A stretch of DNA of 64,000 nt from Slackia sp. (GCA_020725885.1 DYEA01000007.1:62001-126000); one strand, 5' to 3'; counted from the stretch's first letter, positions 42,773-51,965 are shown. The notes: a model not told the origin generated them from the sequence alone. Numbers and translations: made by a program.

Positions 42773-42782
42773 GGAGGTTGCG

Positions 42783-43241
42783 ATGGACATCCTTGCGCTG
42801 GTCGACAAGATCGAAGAGATCATCGAGGAGGGACGGACGCTGCCGCTCTCCACCAAGCGCATCATCGACCCCGAGAAGATCTACGAGATCATCGACGAGA
42901 TCCGGGCCACCTTCCCGGACGAGCTGAAGCAGGCGCGCTGGATCGTCAAAGAGCGCCAGGAGATGCTCGAAGAAGCGGAGAAGGAAGCCAACCGCATCCT
43001 GGAGGAGGCTCGTGAGCGCGCGGCGGCGATCGCGAGCGAGCAGGAGATCGTCAAGCTCGCCGAGCAACAGGCCGCCGAGATCCTCGACGCCGCACGCGCC
43101 AAAGAGCGCGAGATACGCCTGGGCGCGGAGGACTACGCCGACGAGATGCTCGCGAACCTCGAAGTCAACCTCGGCAAGCTCCTGACGGCCGTGCAACGCG
43201 GACGCGACCGCCTGCAAGGGAAGGTCGGGCAGCGTGGCTGA
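42783..43241 (+). CDS. sepIVA: SepIVA-like coiled-coil septation protein
   Basis: 152 residues. The N-terminal segment (IEEIIEEGRTLPLS, then IYEIIDEIRATFPDELKQAR) and the C-terminal NLGKLLTAVQRGRDRL match the ends of mycobacterial SepIVA. Between them a charged, Ala/Glu-rich coiled coil (about 55-115) is much shorter than in mycobacteria. SepIVA is a DivIVA-related factor for septum placement and envelope growth. The position before yceD and rpmF matches the actinobacterial order. AGGGAGGTTGCG precedes the ATG. Confidence 0.82.
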   Translation: MDILALVDKIEEIIEEGRTLPLSTKRIIDPEKIYEIIDEIRATFPDELKQARWIVKERQEMLEEAEKEANRILEEARERAAAIASEQEIVKLAEQQAAEILDAARAKEREIRLGAEDYADEMLANLEVNLGKLLTAVQRGRDRLQGKVGQRG

Positions 43242-43767
43242 ACGGGCGGCCGACGAGGTCCTGCTCGACGTCTCGGACATCCTGCACGCCACCGCAGACA
43301 GCATCCACCAGGACGTCGACGTGTCGCTGGGCGCGCTCGCCGTCGGCCCGACGGACTTCACGCCGCGCGGCCTCGTCCACGTGGACGTCACGCTGACCAA
43401 TGCGGGCACCGCCATCGTGGCCACGGGGTCGGTCGACGCGACGCTCACGACCACGTGCGTGCGATGCCTCGGCGAGCTCGACATCCCTGTCCACGGCGAG
43501 CTCGAGGGATTCTACGTCGGGCACGGCACCGAGCACGATCTGCCAGACGAACAGGACTACGAGTTCATCGAAGGCGCCACGGTCGACATCATGCCCGCCA
43601 TCCGCTCCGCCCTGATCGTGGAACTGCCTTTCGCCCCGACGCACCCCGCCGGATGCGTCGCTGCATGCCCGCGCTGCGGGGAGCCGCAAGACGAATGTTC
43701 GTGCGACCGCAGCAGCGAGTCCCCGTTCTCGGTGCTCCGGGACCTCTTCCCAGAGGACCGATCCTGA
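43234..43767 (+). CDS. yceD: YceD/DUF177 family protein
   Basis: 177 residues with the DUF177 core TTTCVRCLGELDIPVHGELEGFY, then DIMPAIRSALIVELPF, and a cysteine-rich end (CPRCGEPQDECSC), likely metal binding. The family sits next to rpmF in nearly all bacteria and is linked to 23S rRNA accumulation. GTG start overlapping the sepIVA stop by 8 bases. A separate promoter lies before rpmF. Confidence 0.9.
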   Translation: MAERAADEVLLDVSDILHATADSIHQDVDVSLGALAVGPTDFTPRGLVHVDVTLTNAGTAIVATGSVDATLTTTCVRCLGELDIPVHGELEGFYVGHGTEHDLPDEQDYEFIEGATVDIMPAIRSALIVELPFAPTHPAGCVAACPRCGEPQDECSCDRSSESPFSVLRDLFPEDRS

Positions 43768-43791
43768 CGTTGCCGCGACCACACCGGCGTG

Positions 43792-43800
43792 TGCTATCAT
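43792..43800 (+). promoter_or_regulatory. Extended -10 promoter before rpmF
   Basis: TGCTATCAT is an extended -10 in the 100-base gap between yceD and rpmF; TTGCCG (43770-43775) is a possible -35 with a long 19-base spacer. Confidence 0.55.
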
Positions 43801-43867
43801 TCGTCGTCGCGCCTTGAACCGCACCTGATGCACCGTGCCCTCGTGGCGATAGAAGGGAGCCCGCGTC

Positions 43868-44044
43868 ATGCCTGTCCCCAAGAGGAAGAAGGGCCGCTCG
43901 GCCACCAATCACCGCCGTTCGTCGCACAAGGTCGAAGCGCCCGCGCGCTCGCTGTGCCCGCAGTGCCATCAGCCGAAGCTGCCGCACCGCGTGTGCCCTG
44001 AGTGCGGCTACTACGACGGCAAGGAGATCGTCGAGACCGAGTAG
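43868..44044 (+). CDS. rpmF: 50S ribosomal protein L32, zinc-binding form
   Basis: 58 residues: MPVPKRKKGRSATNHRRSSH, then a four-cysteine ribbon CPQC ... CPECGYYDGKEIV. Ribosome site GAAGGGAG lies about 9 bases before the ATG. The yceD-rpmF-plsX-fab order of other bacteria is interrupted here by two genes of acyl-CoA metabolism. Confidence 0.96.
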   Translation: MPVPKRKKGRSATNHRRSSHKVEAPARSLCPQCHQPKLPHRVCPECGYYDGKEIVETE

Positions 44045-44098
44045 TCCCCAGGCGCCGCCATCCAGGCGGCGCCGCAGCCACGTCGGAGGTGCCGCGAC

Positions 44099-46189
44099 GT
44101 GCTCGAACGGGTCTTCGCGCCGCGCTCCGTGGCGGTGGTCGGCGCATCGCGCGACGAGCGCGCCGTCGGCCGCATGGTCCTCGACAACATCGTCCGCGGC
44201 GGCTTTCCGGGCGCCGTCTATCCCGTCAACCCCAACGCGCCCGAGATCGCAGGGATGCCCTGCTACCCCTCGGTCTCCGCGCTTCCCGAGGCGCCAGACA
44301 TGTGCGTCATCGCGGTTCCCGCGAAAGCCGTCGACGGCGTCGCGAGGGAATGCGCCTCACGCGGCGTCGCCGCGGTCGTCGTCATCTCGGCCGGCTTCAA
44401 GGAGACGGGTCCTGCCGGAGCAGACCTGGAGCGCGCGCTCGTCGACACGGTGCGCGCCTCGAGCATGCGGCTCATCGGCCCCAACTGCCTCGGGCTCATC
44501 GTGCCGGGTGCCCGCCTCAACGCCTCGTTCGCGCCCTCGATGCCGCCCGCAGGCAACGTGGCCTTCGTCTCGCAGTCCGGGGCGCTCGGAACGGCGTTCC
44601 TCGACCAGGCGGCGTCGTATGGGCTCGGGCTCTCGCACTTCGTCTCTCTCGGGAACAAGGCTGACGTCGACGAGGCCGATCTGTTCGCCGCTTGGGCGCG
44701 CGACGCCTCTGTGGGCGTGGTCGTCGCGTACGTGGAAGCGGTGCGTGACGGGCGCCGGTTCGTCGAAGCGGCCCGCGCGGTCTCCGAGGCCAAGCCGCTC
44801 GTCGTGCTCAAGGCCGGGCTCTCCGACGCCGGGGCCCGCGCAGTCTCTTCTCACACCGGCAGCCTGGCGGGCTCACGGCACGTCTACGAGGCCGCTCTCC
44901 GGAAAGCGGGAGCGATCCAGGCCGAGAGCGCGCAGGACCTGTTCGACCTCGCCCGCGCCTTGGCGTCCCAACCGCGGCCGGCGAGCGGCGGAGTCTGCAT
45001 CGTCACCAACGCCGGAGGCCCGGCGATCATCGCCACCGACGCCGCCGAAAAGGCCGGCATGCCGCTCGCGTCTTTGAGCGACGCCACGGTGCGCCGTCTG
45101 CGCGAGATGCTCCCGGCTGCAGCGAGCGCGTACAACCCCGTCGACGTCTTGGGAGACGCGCCGCCGGAGCGGTACGCCGCGGCGGTGCGCGAGGCAGCGG
45201 CCGACCCCGCCGTCGGCTCGGTGCTCGCCATCCTCACGCCTCAGGCGATGACGGACGCGGCAGGCGTCGCGTCCGCTGTCGTCGACGCGACACGCGGGCG
45301 AGGCCTGACGACGCTCGCGTCGTTCATGGGCGGCGACCGCGTCGCTGAAGGCGTCGAAGCGCTGCGCGATGCTGGGATCCCTGACTTCCCGTTCCCCGAG
45401 CGCGCGATCCGCGTCCTGAGCATGATGCGGCCCTCTCCGACACGCCCGGCCAGCGGCTCGGCGGGAACCCCGGTCGACGGCGATGCTCCGTCCGTGCGCG
45501 CCGCCATCGACCACGCCCGCGCAGCGGGGCGGCGGTTCATCACGGAGCTGTCCGCCGCTCGGATCGCCGCCGCGTACGGCATCGCCGTGCCTGACGGCGG
45601 GGTCGCGCGAGACCTGCACGAAGCTCTCTCCCTGGCCGCTGAGGCCGGCTATCCGGTCGTGGTGAAAGTGGCGAGCCCGGACATCTTGCACAAATCGGAC
45701 CTCGGCGGCATCGTCGCCGGCGTGCAGGACGAGACCGCCCTTCGCTCCGCCTACGACCGGGTCCTGTCCAACGCACGGACGCGGCTGCCTGACGCGAGGA
45801 TCTGGGGCGTCACCGTGCAGAAGCAGATCCTCGGTGGGACGGAGACCATCGTCGGCGTGTCGAAAGACCCCGCGTTCGGCCACGTGATCATGTTCGGCCT
45901 CGGCGGCATCTATGTGGAAGTGCTCCGCGACGTCTCGTTCCGCCTGTGCCCGGTGACGCCGGCGGAGGCGCGCGAGATGGTCACTGCCGTGCGCAGCTAC
46001 CCGTTGCTTTCGGGCGTCCGCGGCCGTGCGCCGGCCGACGTCGACGCGATCGTCGACGCCATCGTCAGGGTCTCTGCGCTCGTGGCAGACTTCCCTGAGA
46101 TCGACGAGCTCGACATCAACCCGCTCATCGTCCTTCCGAAAGGCCAGGGAGCCTACGCAGCAGACGTCCGTATCGGGATCGGAGAGTGA
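44099..46189 (+). CDS. Acetyl/acyl-CoA synthetase, ADP-forming (fused alpha-beta)
   Basis: 696 residues. A CoA-binding domain (VFAPRSVAVVGASRDERAVG) and succinyl-CoA-ligase-like domains with VSQSGALGTAF and the phosphohistidine loop SSHTGSLAG (H252) form the alpha part. An ATP-grasp beta part starts near residue 470 (RFITELSAARIAAAYGI, VVKVASPDILHKSDLGG, LDINPLIVL). The enzyme makes ATP from acetyl- or acyl-CoA in many anaerobes and archaea; the acyl group used here cannot be told. GTG start with GGAGGTG upstream. Paired with the DRTGG gene 4 bases downstream. Confidence 0.9.
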   Translation: MLERVFAPRSVAVVGASRDERAVGRMVLDNIVRGGFPGAVYPVNPNAPEIAGMPCYPSVSALPEAPDMCVIAVPAKAVDGVARECASRGVAAVVVISAGFKETGPAGADLERALVDTVRASSMRLIGPNCLGLIVPGARLNASFAPSMPPAGNVAFVSQSGALGTAFLDQAASYGLGLSHFVSLGNKADVDEADLFAAWARDASVGVVVAYVEAVRDGRRFVEAARAVSEAKPLVVLKAGLSDAGARAVSSHTGSLAGSRHVYEAALRKAGAIQAESAQDLFDLARALASQPRPASGGVCIVTNAGGPAIIATDAAEKAGMPLASLSDATVRRLREMLPAAASAYNPVDVLGDAPPERYAAAVREAAADPAVGSVLAILTPQAMTDAAGVASAVVDATRGRGLTTLASFMGGDRVAEGVEALRDAGIPDFPFPERAIRVLSMMRPSPTRPASGSAGTPVDGDAPSVRAAIDHARAAGRRFITELSAARIAAAYGIAVPDGGVARDLHEALSLAAEAGYPVVVKVASPDILHKSDLGGIVAGVQDETALRSAYDRVLSNARTRLPDARIWGVTVQKQILGGTETIVGVSKDPAFGHVIMFGLGGIYVEVLRDVSFRLCPVTPAEAREMVTAVRSYPLLSGVRGRAPADVDAIVDAIVRVSALVADFPEIDELDINPLIVLPKGQGAYAADVRIGIGE

Positions 46190-46193
46190 GACC

Positions 46194-47264
46194 ATGCGCG
46201 CGATGATCATCGCCTCGACGGCGGCGTATTCGGGAAAGAGCGGCGTCGCCGTGTCCCTCGTCCGGGAGCTCCAGGCTCGCGGCGCTCGCGTCGGCTACTT
46301 CAAGCCGTACGGGACGATGCCCGTCGAGGTCGCCGGCGTGGTGACCGACAAGGACGCCGCGTACATCAACTCGACGCTCGACGCACCGTCGCCCATCGAG
46401 GCGGTATGCCCGGTCGTCCGCACGCATGCGTTCGTCGAAGACGTCCTTGCGCACCGCGCGGGCAGCTTCGCTGAGCGGGTGCTCCACGCCGCCGAGGTCT
46501 GCGCAGCCGGTCGCGACCTGCTGATCGTCGAAGCTCCGTGGGACCTCGTGCAGGGCAGCTCGATCGGGCTGTCAGCGCCTGAGGTCGCCGCGCTGCTCGA
46601 CTGCAAGGCCGTGCTGATCGACCGGCCCAGCACCGCTGCGGACCTGCCGGACGCGATCGTCTGCGAAGGCTCGCGCTTCGGAGACCGCATGGCGGGCGTC
46701 GTCTTCAACTGCGTGCAAGAGCAGGTGGCCGACTTCCTCTCCCGTCGCACGATCCCGTTCCTTGCCTCGCGCGGCATCCCCGTGTTCGGCTCGATCCCGT
46801 TCGATCCCGTCCTGTCCTCGGTGACGGTCCGGGAGATCGCCGAAGCCCTCGGCGGCACGATCTTGACGGCGCGAGACTCGATCGACCAGCCCGTGGAGAC
46901 CTTCATGGTCGGGGCGATGGGGCAGGAGAAGGCGCTCAGGTTCTTCCGGCGCAAAGCGAACAAGGCGGTCGTCACGGGAGGAGACCGCTCGGACGTCCAG
47001 CTCGCGGCGCTCGAGACGAGCACTCGGTGCATCGTCCTCACGGGCGCGATGCCGCCTTCCTCGATCGTCATGTCCAGAGCGGAGGAGCTCGGCGTGCCCA
47101 TGGTGATGGTGGAGCACGACACGTTGACCGCGGTCGAACGCATGGAGGCGCTGTTCGGTCACACGCGGCTTCATGACCCGGCGAAGGTTGATACAATGCA
47201 CCGCATGCTCCGTGAGTCCGTCGACATCGATGGGATGCTGGCCGCGTGCGGCGTCCCCGTCTGA
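46194..47264 (+). CDS. BioD-like P-loop/DRTGG protein (phosphotransacetylase-N family)
   Basis: 356 residues. The N-terminal half resembles dethiobiotin synthetase with a P-loop (STAAYSGKSGVAVSL) and YFKPYG. From about 215 a DRTGG domain follows (VETFMVGAMGQEKALRFF, then AVVTGGDRSDVQLAAL). This is the same module that precedes the catalytic domain of long phosphotransacetylases, but no Pta domain is present. It often sits beside ADP-forming acetyl-CoA synthetases, so a role as sensor or regulator of acetyl-CoA flux is likely, but unproven. The ATG follows the synthetase stop by 4 bases. Confidence 0.85.
   Translation: MRAMIIASTAAYSGKSGVAVSLVRELQARGARVGYFKPYGTMPVEVAGVVTDKDAAYINSTLDAPSPIEAVCPVVRTHAFVEDVLAHRAGSFAERVLHAAEVCAAGRDLLIVEAPWDLVQGSSIGLSAPEVAALLDCKAVLIDRPSTAADLPDAIVCEGSRFGDRMAGVVFNCVQEQVADFLSRRTIPFLASRGIPVFGSIPFDPVLSSVTVREIAEALGGTILTARDSIDQPVETFMVGAMGQEKALRFFRRKANKAVVTGGDRSDVQLAALETSTRCIVLTGAMPPSSIVMSRAEELGVPMVMVEHDTLTAVERMEALFGHTRLHDPAKVDTMHRMLRESVDIDGMLAACGVPV
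47189..47197 (+). promoter_or_regulatory. Possible internal promoter for plsX and the fab genes
   Basis: TGATACAAT is an extended -10 inside the end of the DRTGG gene, 84 bases before plsX. No good -35; it could be chance in coding DNA. Confidence 0.3.
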
Positions 47265-47280
47265 GCAGCGAGGACAGACC

Positions 47281-48285
47281 ATGACCCGTTCCCACGTCGT
47301 GGTCGCCGTCGACGCGATGGGCGGCGACCGTGCGCCAGACGCAGTCCTGCCCGGCGTGGCCGCGGCGCTCGCCGCCGATCCTGGGTTGGCCGTCGCGCTC
47401 GTCGGGCCTGAGCACGTCGTGAGGCCCTTCTCGGAGTCGCACGCTCGCACGAAACCCGTGGCCGCGAGCGAGGTCATCGCCATGGACGAGCATCCCGCGC
47501 AAGCCGTCCGCCAGAAGCGGGACTCCTCGATCGTCGTCGGCTGCCGTCTCCTCCGGGACGGCGGCGCTCACGCGTTCTTCTCCGCCGGCACCACCGGCGC
47601 GTGCATGGCCGCCGCCACGCTCATCGTCGGACGGTCCGCGGGTGTGTCGCGGCCAGCGATCGCAGCGGTCATACCCGCTCCCGCCCGGCCCGTCGTCCTC
47701 TTGGACGTCGGCGCGAACGCCGACTGCAAGCCTGAGCACCTGCTGCAGTTCGGGCACATGGGCGCCGCGTATGCCCGAACCATGCTCGGCGTCGCCGAAC
47801 CGACGGTCGGGCTGCTCAACATCGGCGAAGAGCCCTCCAAGGGGTCGGCTCTCGCGCAGACCGCGCACGGACTCTTGGCCGAACGGCTCCCGGGATTCGC
47901 AGGGAACGTCGAGGGGCGCGACGTGCCCAAAGGCACGGTCGACGTCGTCGTCACCGACGGGTTCACGGGCAACGTCGCGCTCAAGCTGATGGAGGGCCTC
48001 TCCTCCGTGCTGTTCGCCGAGATCAAAGGGGCGATGACGTCGAACCCTCTGCGCGCAGCGGCGGCGGCCGTCCTCAAAGGGTCGCTCGTCGTGATCAAGC
48101 GCCGCCTGGACCCCGACGCATACGGAGGAGCCCCGCTGCTCGGCGTCGACCGGCCCGTGTTCATCGGGCACGGCTCCTCGGGACCCGACGCCGTCGCCGC
48201 CGGCATCGCCGCGGCAGCCAGGGCCGTGCGCTCCGGCCTCGTCGAGGCGATACGCGACGGCATCGCAGCGTCTGGGCTCGCGTAG
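47281..48285 (+). CDS. plsX: Phosphate acyltransferase PlsX
   Basis: 334 residues: VVAVDAMGGDRAPDAVLPG at the N terminus, FFSAGTTGACMAAATL, LLDVGANADCKPEHL, LLNIGEEPSKGSAL and VVTDGFTGNVALK. It converts acyl-ACP to acyl-phosphate, the donor for glycerol phosphate acylation. In this genome it also connects to the acyl-phosphate made by FakA. The ATG has GAGG 7 bases upstream. Confidence 0.95.
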   Translation: MTRSHVVVAVDAMGGDRAPDAVLPGVAAALAADPGLAVALVGPEHVVRPFSESHARTKPVAASEVIAMDEHPAQAVRQKRDSSIVVGCRLLRDGGAHAFFSAGTTGACMAAATLIVGRSAGVSRPAIAAVIPAPARPVVLLDVGANADCKPEHLLQFGHMGAAYARTMLGVAEPTVGLLNIGEEPSKGSALAQTAHGLLAERLPGFAGNVEGRDVPKGTVDVVVTDGFTGNVALKLMEGLSSVLFAEIKGAMTSNPLRAAAAAVLKGSLVVIKRRLDPDAYGGAPLLGVDRPVFIGHGSSGPDAVAAGIAAAARAVRSGLVEAIRDGIAASGLA

Positions 48286-48337
48286 CCGGTAACGAACGGG
48301 TACACTTCGCGCACACCGAGCGGACGGGACTGACGAC

Positions 48338-49327
48338 ATGCCTCACGCACGCATCACGGGGGTGGGTTCGTACCTGCCCGACGCCATCCTGACCAACGCG
48401 GACCTCGAGTCGATGGTCGACACGTCCGACGAGTGGATCGTCACCCGCACCGGCATCCGGGAGCGGCGGCTTGCGGCGCCCGGCGAGACCACGTCGGACC
48501 TGGCCGCGCACGCCGCGCTCAGGGCGCTCGCAGACGCCGGGCTGGAGCCGCGCGACGTCGACTTGCTCGTCGTCGGGACCTCGAGCCCGGACAAGATCTT
48601 CCCGTCGACCGCCTGCATCACGGCCGCGAAGATCGGTGCGGCGTGCCCGGCCGTCGACGTCATGGCCGCGTGCACGAGCTTCGTCTACGCGCTCCACCAC
48701 GCCACCTGCGCGATCGAGGCTGGCCGCGCACGCACCGTTCTCGTCATCGGAGCCGACGCTTTGACTCGCCACGTCGATTTCACCGACCGCACGACGTGCG
48801 TCTTGTTCGGCGACGGAGCCGGAGCGTTCGTGGTGCAGGCTGGCGACGAGCAGGGCGTGCTCGCCATCGACCTCGGCGCCGACGGTACCCGCGGCGACGT
48901 CCTCGAGATACCGGCGTGCGGCGCGGCGATGCCCGCCTCCGAGGAGGTGCTCGCGAAGCGCTTCCAGTTCATCCGGATGAACGGCCAGGAGGTCTTCAAG
49001 TTCGCGGTCCGCGTCATCCCGCAGTCGGTCAAAGCGGCGCTCGCCGCGTCGGGCCTCGCGGTGGAGCAGATCGACTGGCTCGTGCCGCACCAGGCCAATC
49101 AGCGCATCTTAGACACCATCGCCGATCGCCTTGGACTGCCTCACGAGCGGGTCTTCTCCAACATCGCCACGACGGGGAACACTTCCGCCGCTTCGATACC
49201 GCTTGCCGTCGACGCACTGTATACTGGCCGGAACCTGCACCCCGGCTCGGTCGTCGGGCTCGTCGGGTTCGGCGCTGGCCTCACCTGGGGCTACGCACTG
49301 GTACGCTGGACGAAGGAGGCTCGCTAG
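48338..49327 (+). CDS. fabH: 3-oxoacyl-ACP synthase III (FabH)
   Basis: 329 residues. Starts fatty acid synthesis by condensing acetyl- or branched acyl-CoA with malonyl-ACP. The catalytic triad is C112 (AACTSF), H251 (PHQANQ) and N281 (GNTSAAS). The conserved TSDEWIVTRTGIRERR is at 29-44. The stop is followed immediately by the fabK ATG. A weak TACACT at 48301-48306 could be a local promoter. Confidence 0.96.
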   Translation: MPHARITGVGSYLPDAILTNADLESMVDTSDEWIVTRTGIRERRLAAPGETTSDLAAHAALRALADAGLEPRDVDLLVVGTSSPDKIFPSTACITAAKIGAACPAVDVMAACTSFVYALHHATCAIEAGRARTVLVIGADALTRHVDFTDRTTCVLFGDGAGAFVVQAGDEQGVLAIDLGADGTRGDVLEIPACGAAMPASEEVLAKRFQFIRMNGQEVFKFAVRVIPQSVKAALAASGLAVEQIDWLVPHQANQRILDTIADRLGLPHERVFSNIATTGNTSAASIPLAVDALYTGRNLHPGSVVGLVGFGAGLTWGYALVRWTKEAR

Positions 49328-50275
49328 ATGGCGATCCGCACCCGGGTGACGAGACTGCTCGGCATCGAACATCCCATCATCCAAGGCGGCATGGCCTGGA
49401 CGTCTACCGCAGAGCTGGCCGCCGCCGTGAGCAACGCGGGGGGCATCGGAATCATCGGAGCAGGCCACATGCCGACGGACCTGCTGCGCGAGGAGATCCG
49501 CAAGGCCCGGGCGCTTACGGACAAGCCGTTCGGCGTGAACCTGATGCTGCTCACGCCGCACATCGACGAGATCGTCGAGATGGTCCTCGAGGAGCGCGTC
49601 CCTGCGGTGACCACAGGAGCCGGGAATCCCGCGAAGTACATCCCCGACCTGCACGACCGGGGCATCAAGGTGCTCGCCATCGCTCCCAGCGTGGCTCTGG
49701 CCAAGCGGCTCGAGGCCGCCGGCGCCGACGCGATCATCGGCGAGGGGATGGAGGCCGGAGGCCACATCGGCGAGTTGACGACGATGGTGCTCGTCCCGCA
49801 GCTCGTCGACGCCGTCGACGTCCCGGTGATCGCGGCCGGCGGCATCGCCGACGGGCGCGGCATCGCGGCCGCGTTCGCGCTCGGCGCCGAGGCCGTCCAG
49901 GTGGGCACTCGCTTCATGTGCGCGAGCGAGTGCACGATCCATCCAGCCGTCAAGGAGATGGTCGTCAAGGCGAAAGACCGCGACACCGTCGTGACCGGCC
50001 GCTCGACCGGCCACCCGGTGCGCGTCCTCAAGAACAAGCTCGCCCGCATGCTCGAGGAGCTCGACCGCGAGAACAAGCCTGAAGAGCTCGAGGCGCTCGG
50101 CACGGGCAAGCTCGCGCTCGCGATGCGCCAGGGCGACACGGTGATGGGCAGCGTCATGGCAGGCCAGGCGGCCGCGATGGTGACGTGCGTCAAGCCCGCC
50201 GCTGAGATCGTCGCGGAGATGATGGCGCAAGCCGAGGAGACCCTGGCCGCGCTCGGACGCCTTCCGGAGGCGTGA
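49328..50275 (+). CDS. fabK: Enoyl-ACP reductase II (FabK), first copy
   Basis: 315 residues, an FMN TIM barrel: IEHPIIQGGMAW, the segment VPAVTTGAGNP, catalytic-loop EGMEAGGHIGE, VPVIAAGGIADGRGIAAAFALGAEAVQVGTRF (FMN phosphate site; written here as the consecutive parts IAAGGIADG and GAEAVQVGTRF). It reduces enoyl-ACP in the final step of each elongation cycle. FabI is absent from the cluster. The ATG directly abuts fabH, and its stop overlaps fabD. Confidence 0.93.
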   Translation: MAIRTRVTRLLGIEHPIIQGGMAWTSTAELAAAVSNAGGIGIIGAGHMPTDLLREEIRKARALTDKPFGVNLMLLTPHIDEIVEMVLEERVPAVTTGAGNPAKYIPDLHDRGIKVLAIAPSVALAKRLEAAGADAIIGEGMEAGGHIGELTTMVLVPQLVDAVDVPVIAAGGIADGRGIAAAFALGAEAVQVGTRFMCASECTIHPAVKEMVVKAKDRDTVVTGRSTGHPVRVLKNKLARMLEELDRENKPEELEALGTGKLALAMRQGDTVMGSVMAGQAAAMVTCVKPAAEIVAEMMAQAEETLAALGRLPEA

Positions 50276-51198
50276 TGCCGAGCCAGTGCGCCATCGTCTT
50301 CCCTGGACAGGGTTCCCAGCGTCTCGGGATGCTCGAGCGGCTCCCGGCGGTGCCGGACCTCGACCGCCTGCTCGACGCGGCCGAGGCGCTCTCGGACCTG
50401 CCGCTGCGCGACATCGCTGCTGGCTCTGCCGAGGCCGCTCTCGCCGACACGCGGGCCGCGCAGCCGCTCTTGTACCTGGCCGATTGGGCGTGGGGCGTGA
50501 CGCTGCTGTCCGAGGGGCTGGAACCCGTAGCCATGGCCGGACACAGCCTTGGAGAGCTCGCCGCCATAGCCGTCGCCGGCTGCGTGTCTGTGGAAGCCGG
50601 CCTCGAGCTGGTCGTCCTGCGGAGCAGGCTCATGGCCGACGCAGCGGCGGCCGCCCCAGGGGCGATGGCAGCCGTCCTCGGGCTCGACCGCGACACGGTC
50701 GCCGCGGTCGTCGACGGCATCGCGGGGGTGTGGGTCGCCAACGACAACGCCCCGGGCCAGGTCGTCATCTCCGGCGTGCGCGAAGCGGTCGAGGGTGCGG
50801 CCTTCCGCGCGCTTGCTGAAGTCGGGGCGCGCAGGATCGTGCCGCTGCCAGTCTCTGGAGCGTTCCATTCGCCGCTCATGCAGCAGGCCGCCGACGCCTT
50901 CGCAGATGTCTTGCGCCGCACGCCGTTCCGCGACGCGGCGTATCCGATCGTGCAGAACACGGTCGCGGAGCCTGCCCGCGACGGCGGGTTGATCCGTGAC
51001 CGGCTGGCCGCCCAGATACCGAGCCCCGTGCGGTGGACAGAGACGATGGAGGCGCTCGTCGGCATGGGCGTCGGCCTCCTCGTCGAAGCCGGGCCGGGTT
51101 CGGTGCTGACCGGCCTTGCCCGCCGCATCGAAGGGTTGTCCGGTATGGCGGTGGAGAGCGAGGGGCTCGACCGCGTCCTCGAGGAGGTGCGGACATGA
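50275..51198 (+). CDS. fabD: Malonyl-CoA:ACP transacylase
   Basis: 307 residues: FPGQGSQ near the N terminus, the nucleophile in GHSLGE (H90, S91), the oxyanion-region GAFHSPLM (catalytic His near 198) and GPGSVLTGL. It loads malonyl groups onto ACP. The ATG at 50275 has GGAGG 4 bases upstream and overlaps the fabK stop by one base; the GTG three bases earlier is too close to the ribosome site. Confidence 0.95.
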   Translation: MPSQCAIVFPGQGSQRLGMLERLPAVPDLDRLLDAAEALSDLPLRDIAAGSAEAALADTRAAQPLLYLADWAWGVTLLSEGLEPVAMAGHSLGELAAIAVAGCVSVEAGLELVVLRSRLMADAAAAAPGAMAAVLGLDRDTVAAVVDGIAGVWVANDNAPGQVVISGVREAVEGAAFRALAEVGARRIVPLPVSGAFHSPLMQQAADAFADVLRRTPFRDAAYPIVQNTVAEPARDGGLIRDRLAAQIPSPVRWTETMEALVGMGVGLLVEAGPGSVLTGLARRIEGLSGMAVESEGLDRVLEEVRT

Positions 51199-51950
51199 TC
51201 GCGCTGGATGGATACGTCGCACTCGTCACGGGCGCCAACCGCGGGATCGGCGCCGAGATCGCGCACACGCTCGGCTCGCTCGGCGCGACCGTCGCGTTGA
51301 ACGTCCGAAGCGACGCGTCTGGGGCCCGGTCCGTCATCGAGCGCCTCTCTGCGGAGGGCCATGCGAACGCGCACGACGTCTTCGAAGCCGACGTCGCCGA
51401 TCCGGCCGCAGTCGACCGCATGGTCGCTGCGATCGTCGAGCGGTACGGCAGGCTCGACGTCGTCGTGAACAACGCAGGCATAACGCGCGACGGGCTCGCG
51501 GTCCGCATGTCCGACGAGGACTGGGACGCCGTCATCTCGACGAACCTCTCCGGAGCCTTCTACGTCTCCCGCGCCGCAGCCAAGGCCATGATGAAACAGC
51601 GCTCCGGCTCGATCGTCATGATCTCCTCGGTGATCGGCCTCGTGGGGAACGCGGGCCAAGCCAACTACGCGGCCGCCAAGGCCGGGATGCTCGGCCTCAC
51701 GCGGTCGCTCGCGCGCGAGCTCGCGCCCCGCAACGTGCGCGTGAACGCGGTCGCCCCTGGCTTCATCACGACCGACATGACGGCGTCCCTGCCCGACGCG
51801 GTCAAAGAGGCCGCGCTCGCCTCGATCGCGCTCAAGCGCTTCGGAGAGCCCGTCGACATCGCGAACGCCGTCGCGTTCCTCGCTTCAGACGCCGCTCGCT
51901 ACATCACCGGACAGGTCATCGCCGTCGACGGCGGGATGACCTTCGTCTGA
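51195..51950 (+). CDS. fabG: 3-oxoacyl-ACP reductase
   Basis: 251 residues of the short-chain dehydrogenase family: TGANRGIG (NADPH loop, 12-19), NNAGITRD (92-99), and catalytic S145, Y158 and K162 (YAAAK) with the typical 13-residue Ser-Tyr spacing. It reduces beta-ketoacyl-ACP. ATG overlaps the fabD stop by 4 bases; GAGGAGGTGC lies upstream. Confidence 0.96.
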   Translation: MIALDGYVALVTGANRGIGAEIAHTLGSLGATVALNVRSDASGARSVIERLSAEGHANAHDVFEADVADPAAVDRMVAAIVERYGRLDVVVNNAGITRDGLAVRMSDEDWDAVISTNLSGAFYVSRAAAKAMMKQRSGSIVMISSVIGLVGNAGQANYAAAKAGMLGLTRSLARELAPRNVRVNAVAPGFITTDMTASLPDAVKEAALASIALKRFGEPVDIANAVAFLASDAARYITGQVIAVDGGMTFV

Positions 51951-51965
51951 TCCGTCGGCTATCAT
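51936..51965 (+). promoter_or_regulatory. Possible acpP promoter
   Basis: ATGACC (51936-51941), 18 bases, TATCAT (51960-51965), in and just after the end of fabG. It would let the abundant carrier protein be made at a higher level than the enzymes. Confidence 0.45.

Noticed and set aside
49220-49225. TATACT near the end of fabH as a fabK promoter
   Set aside because: No TG extension and no -35; fabH and fabK are directly abutting and surely cotranscribed.
50190-51659. 489-codon minus-strand frame across fabD and fabG
   Set aside because: Antisense shadow; low-complexity Ser/Arg/Ala composition.
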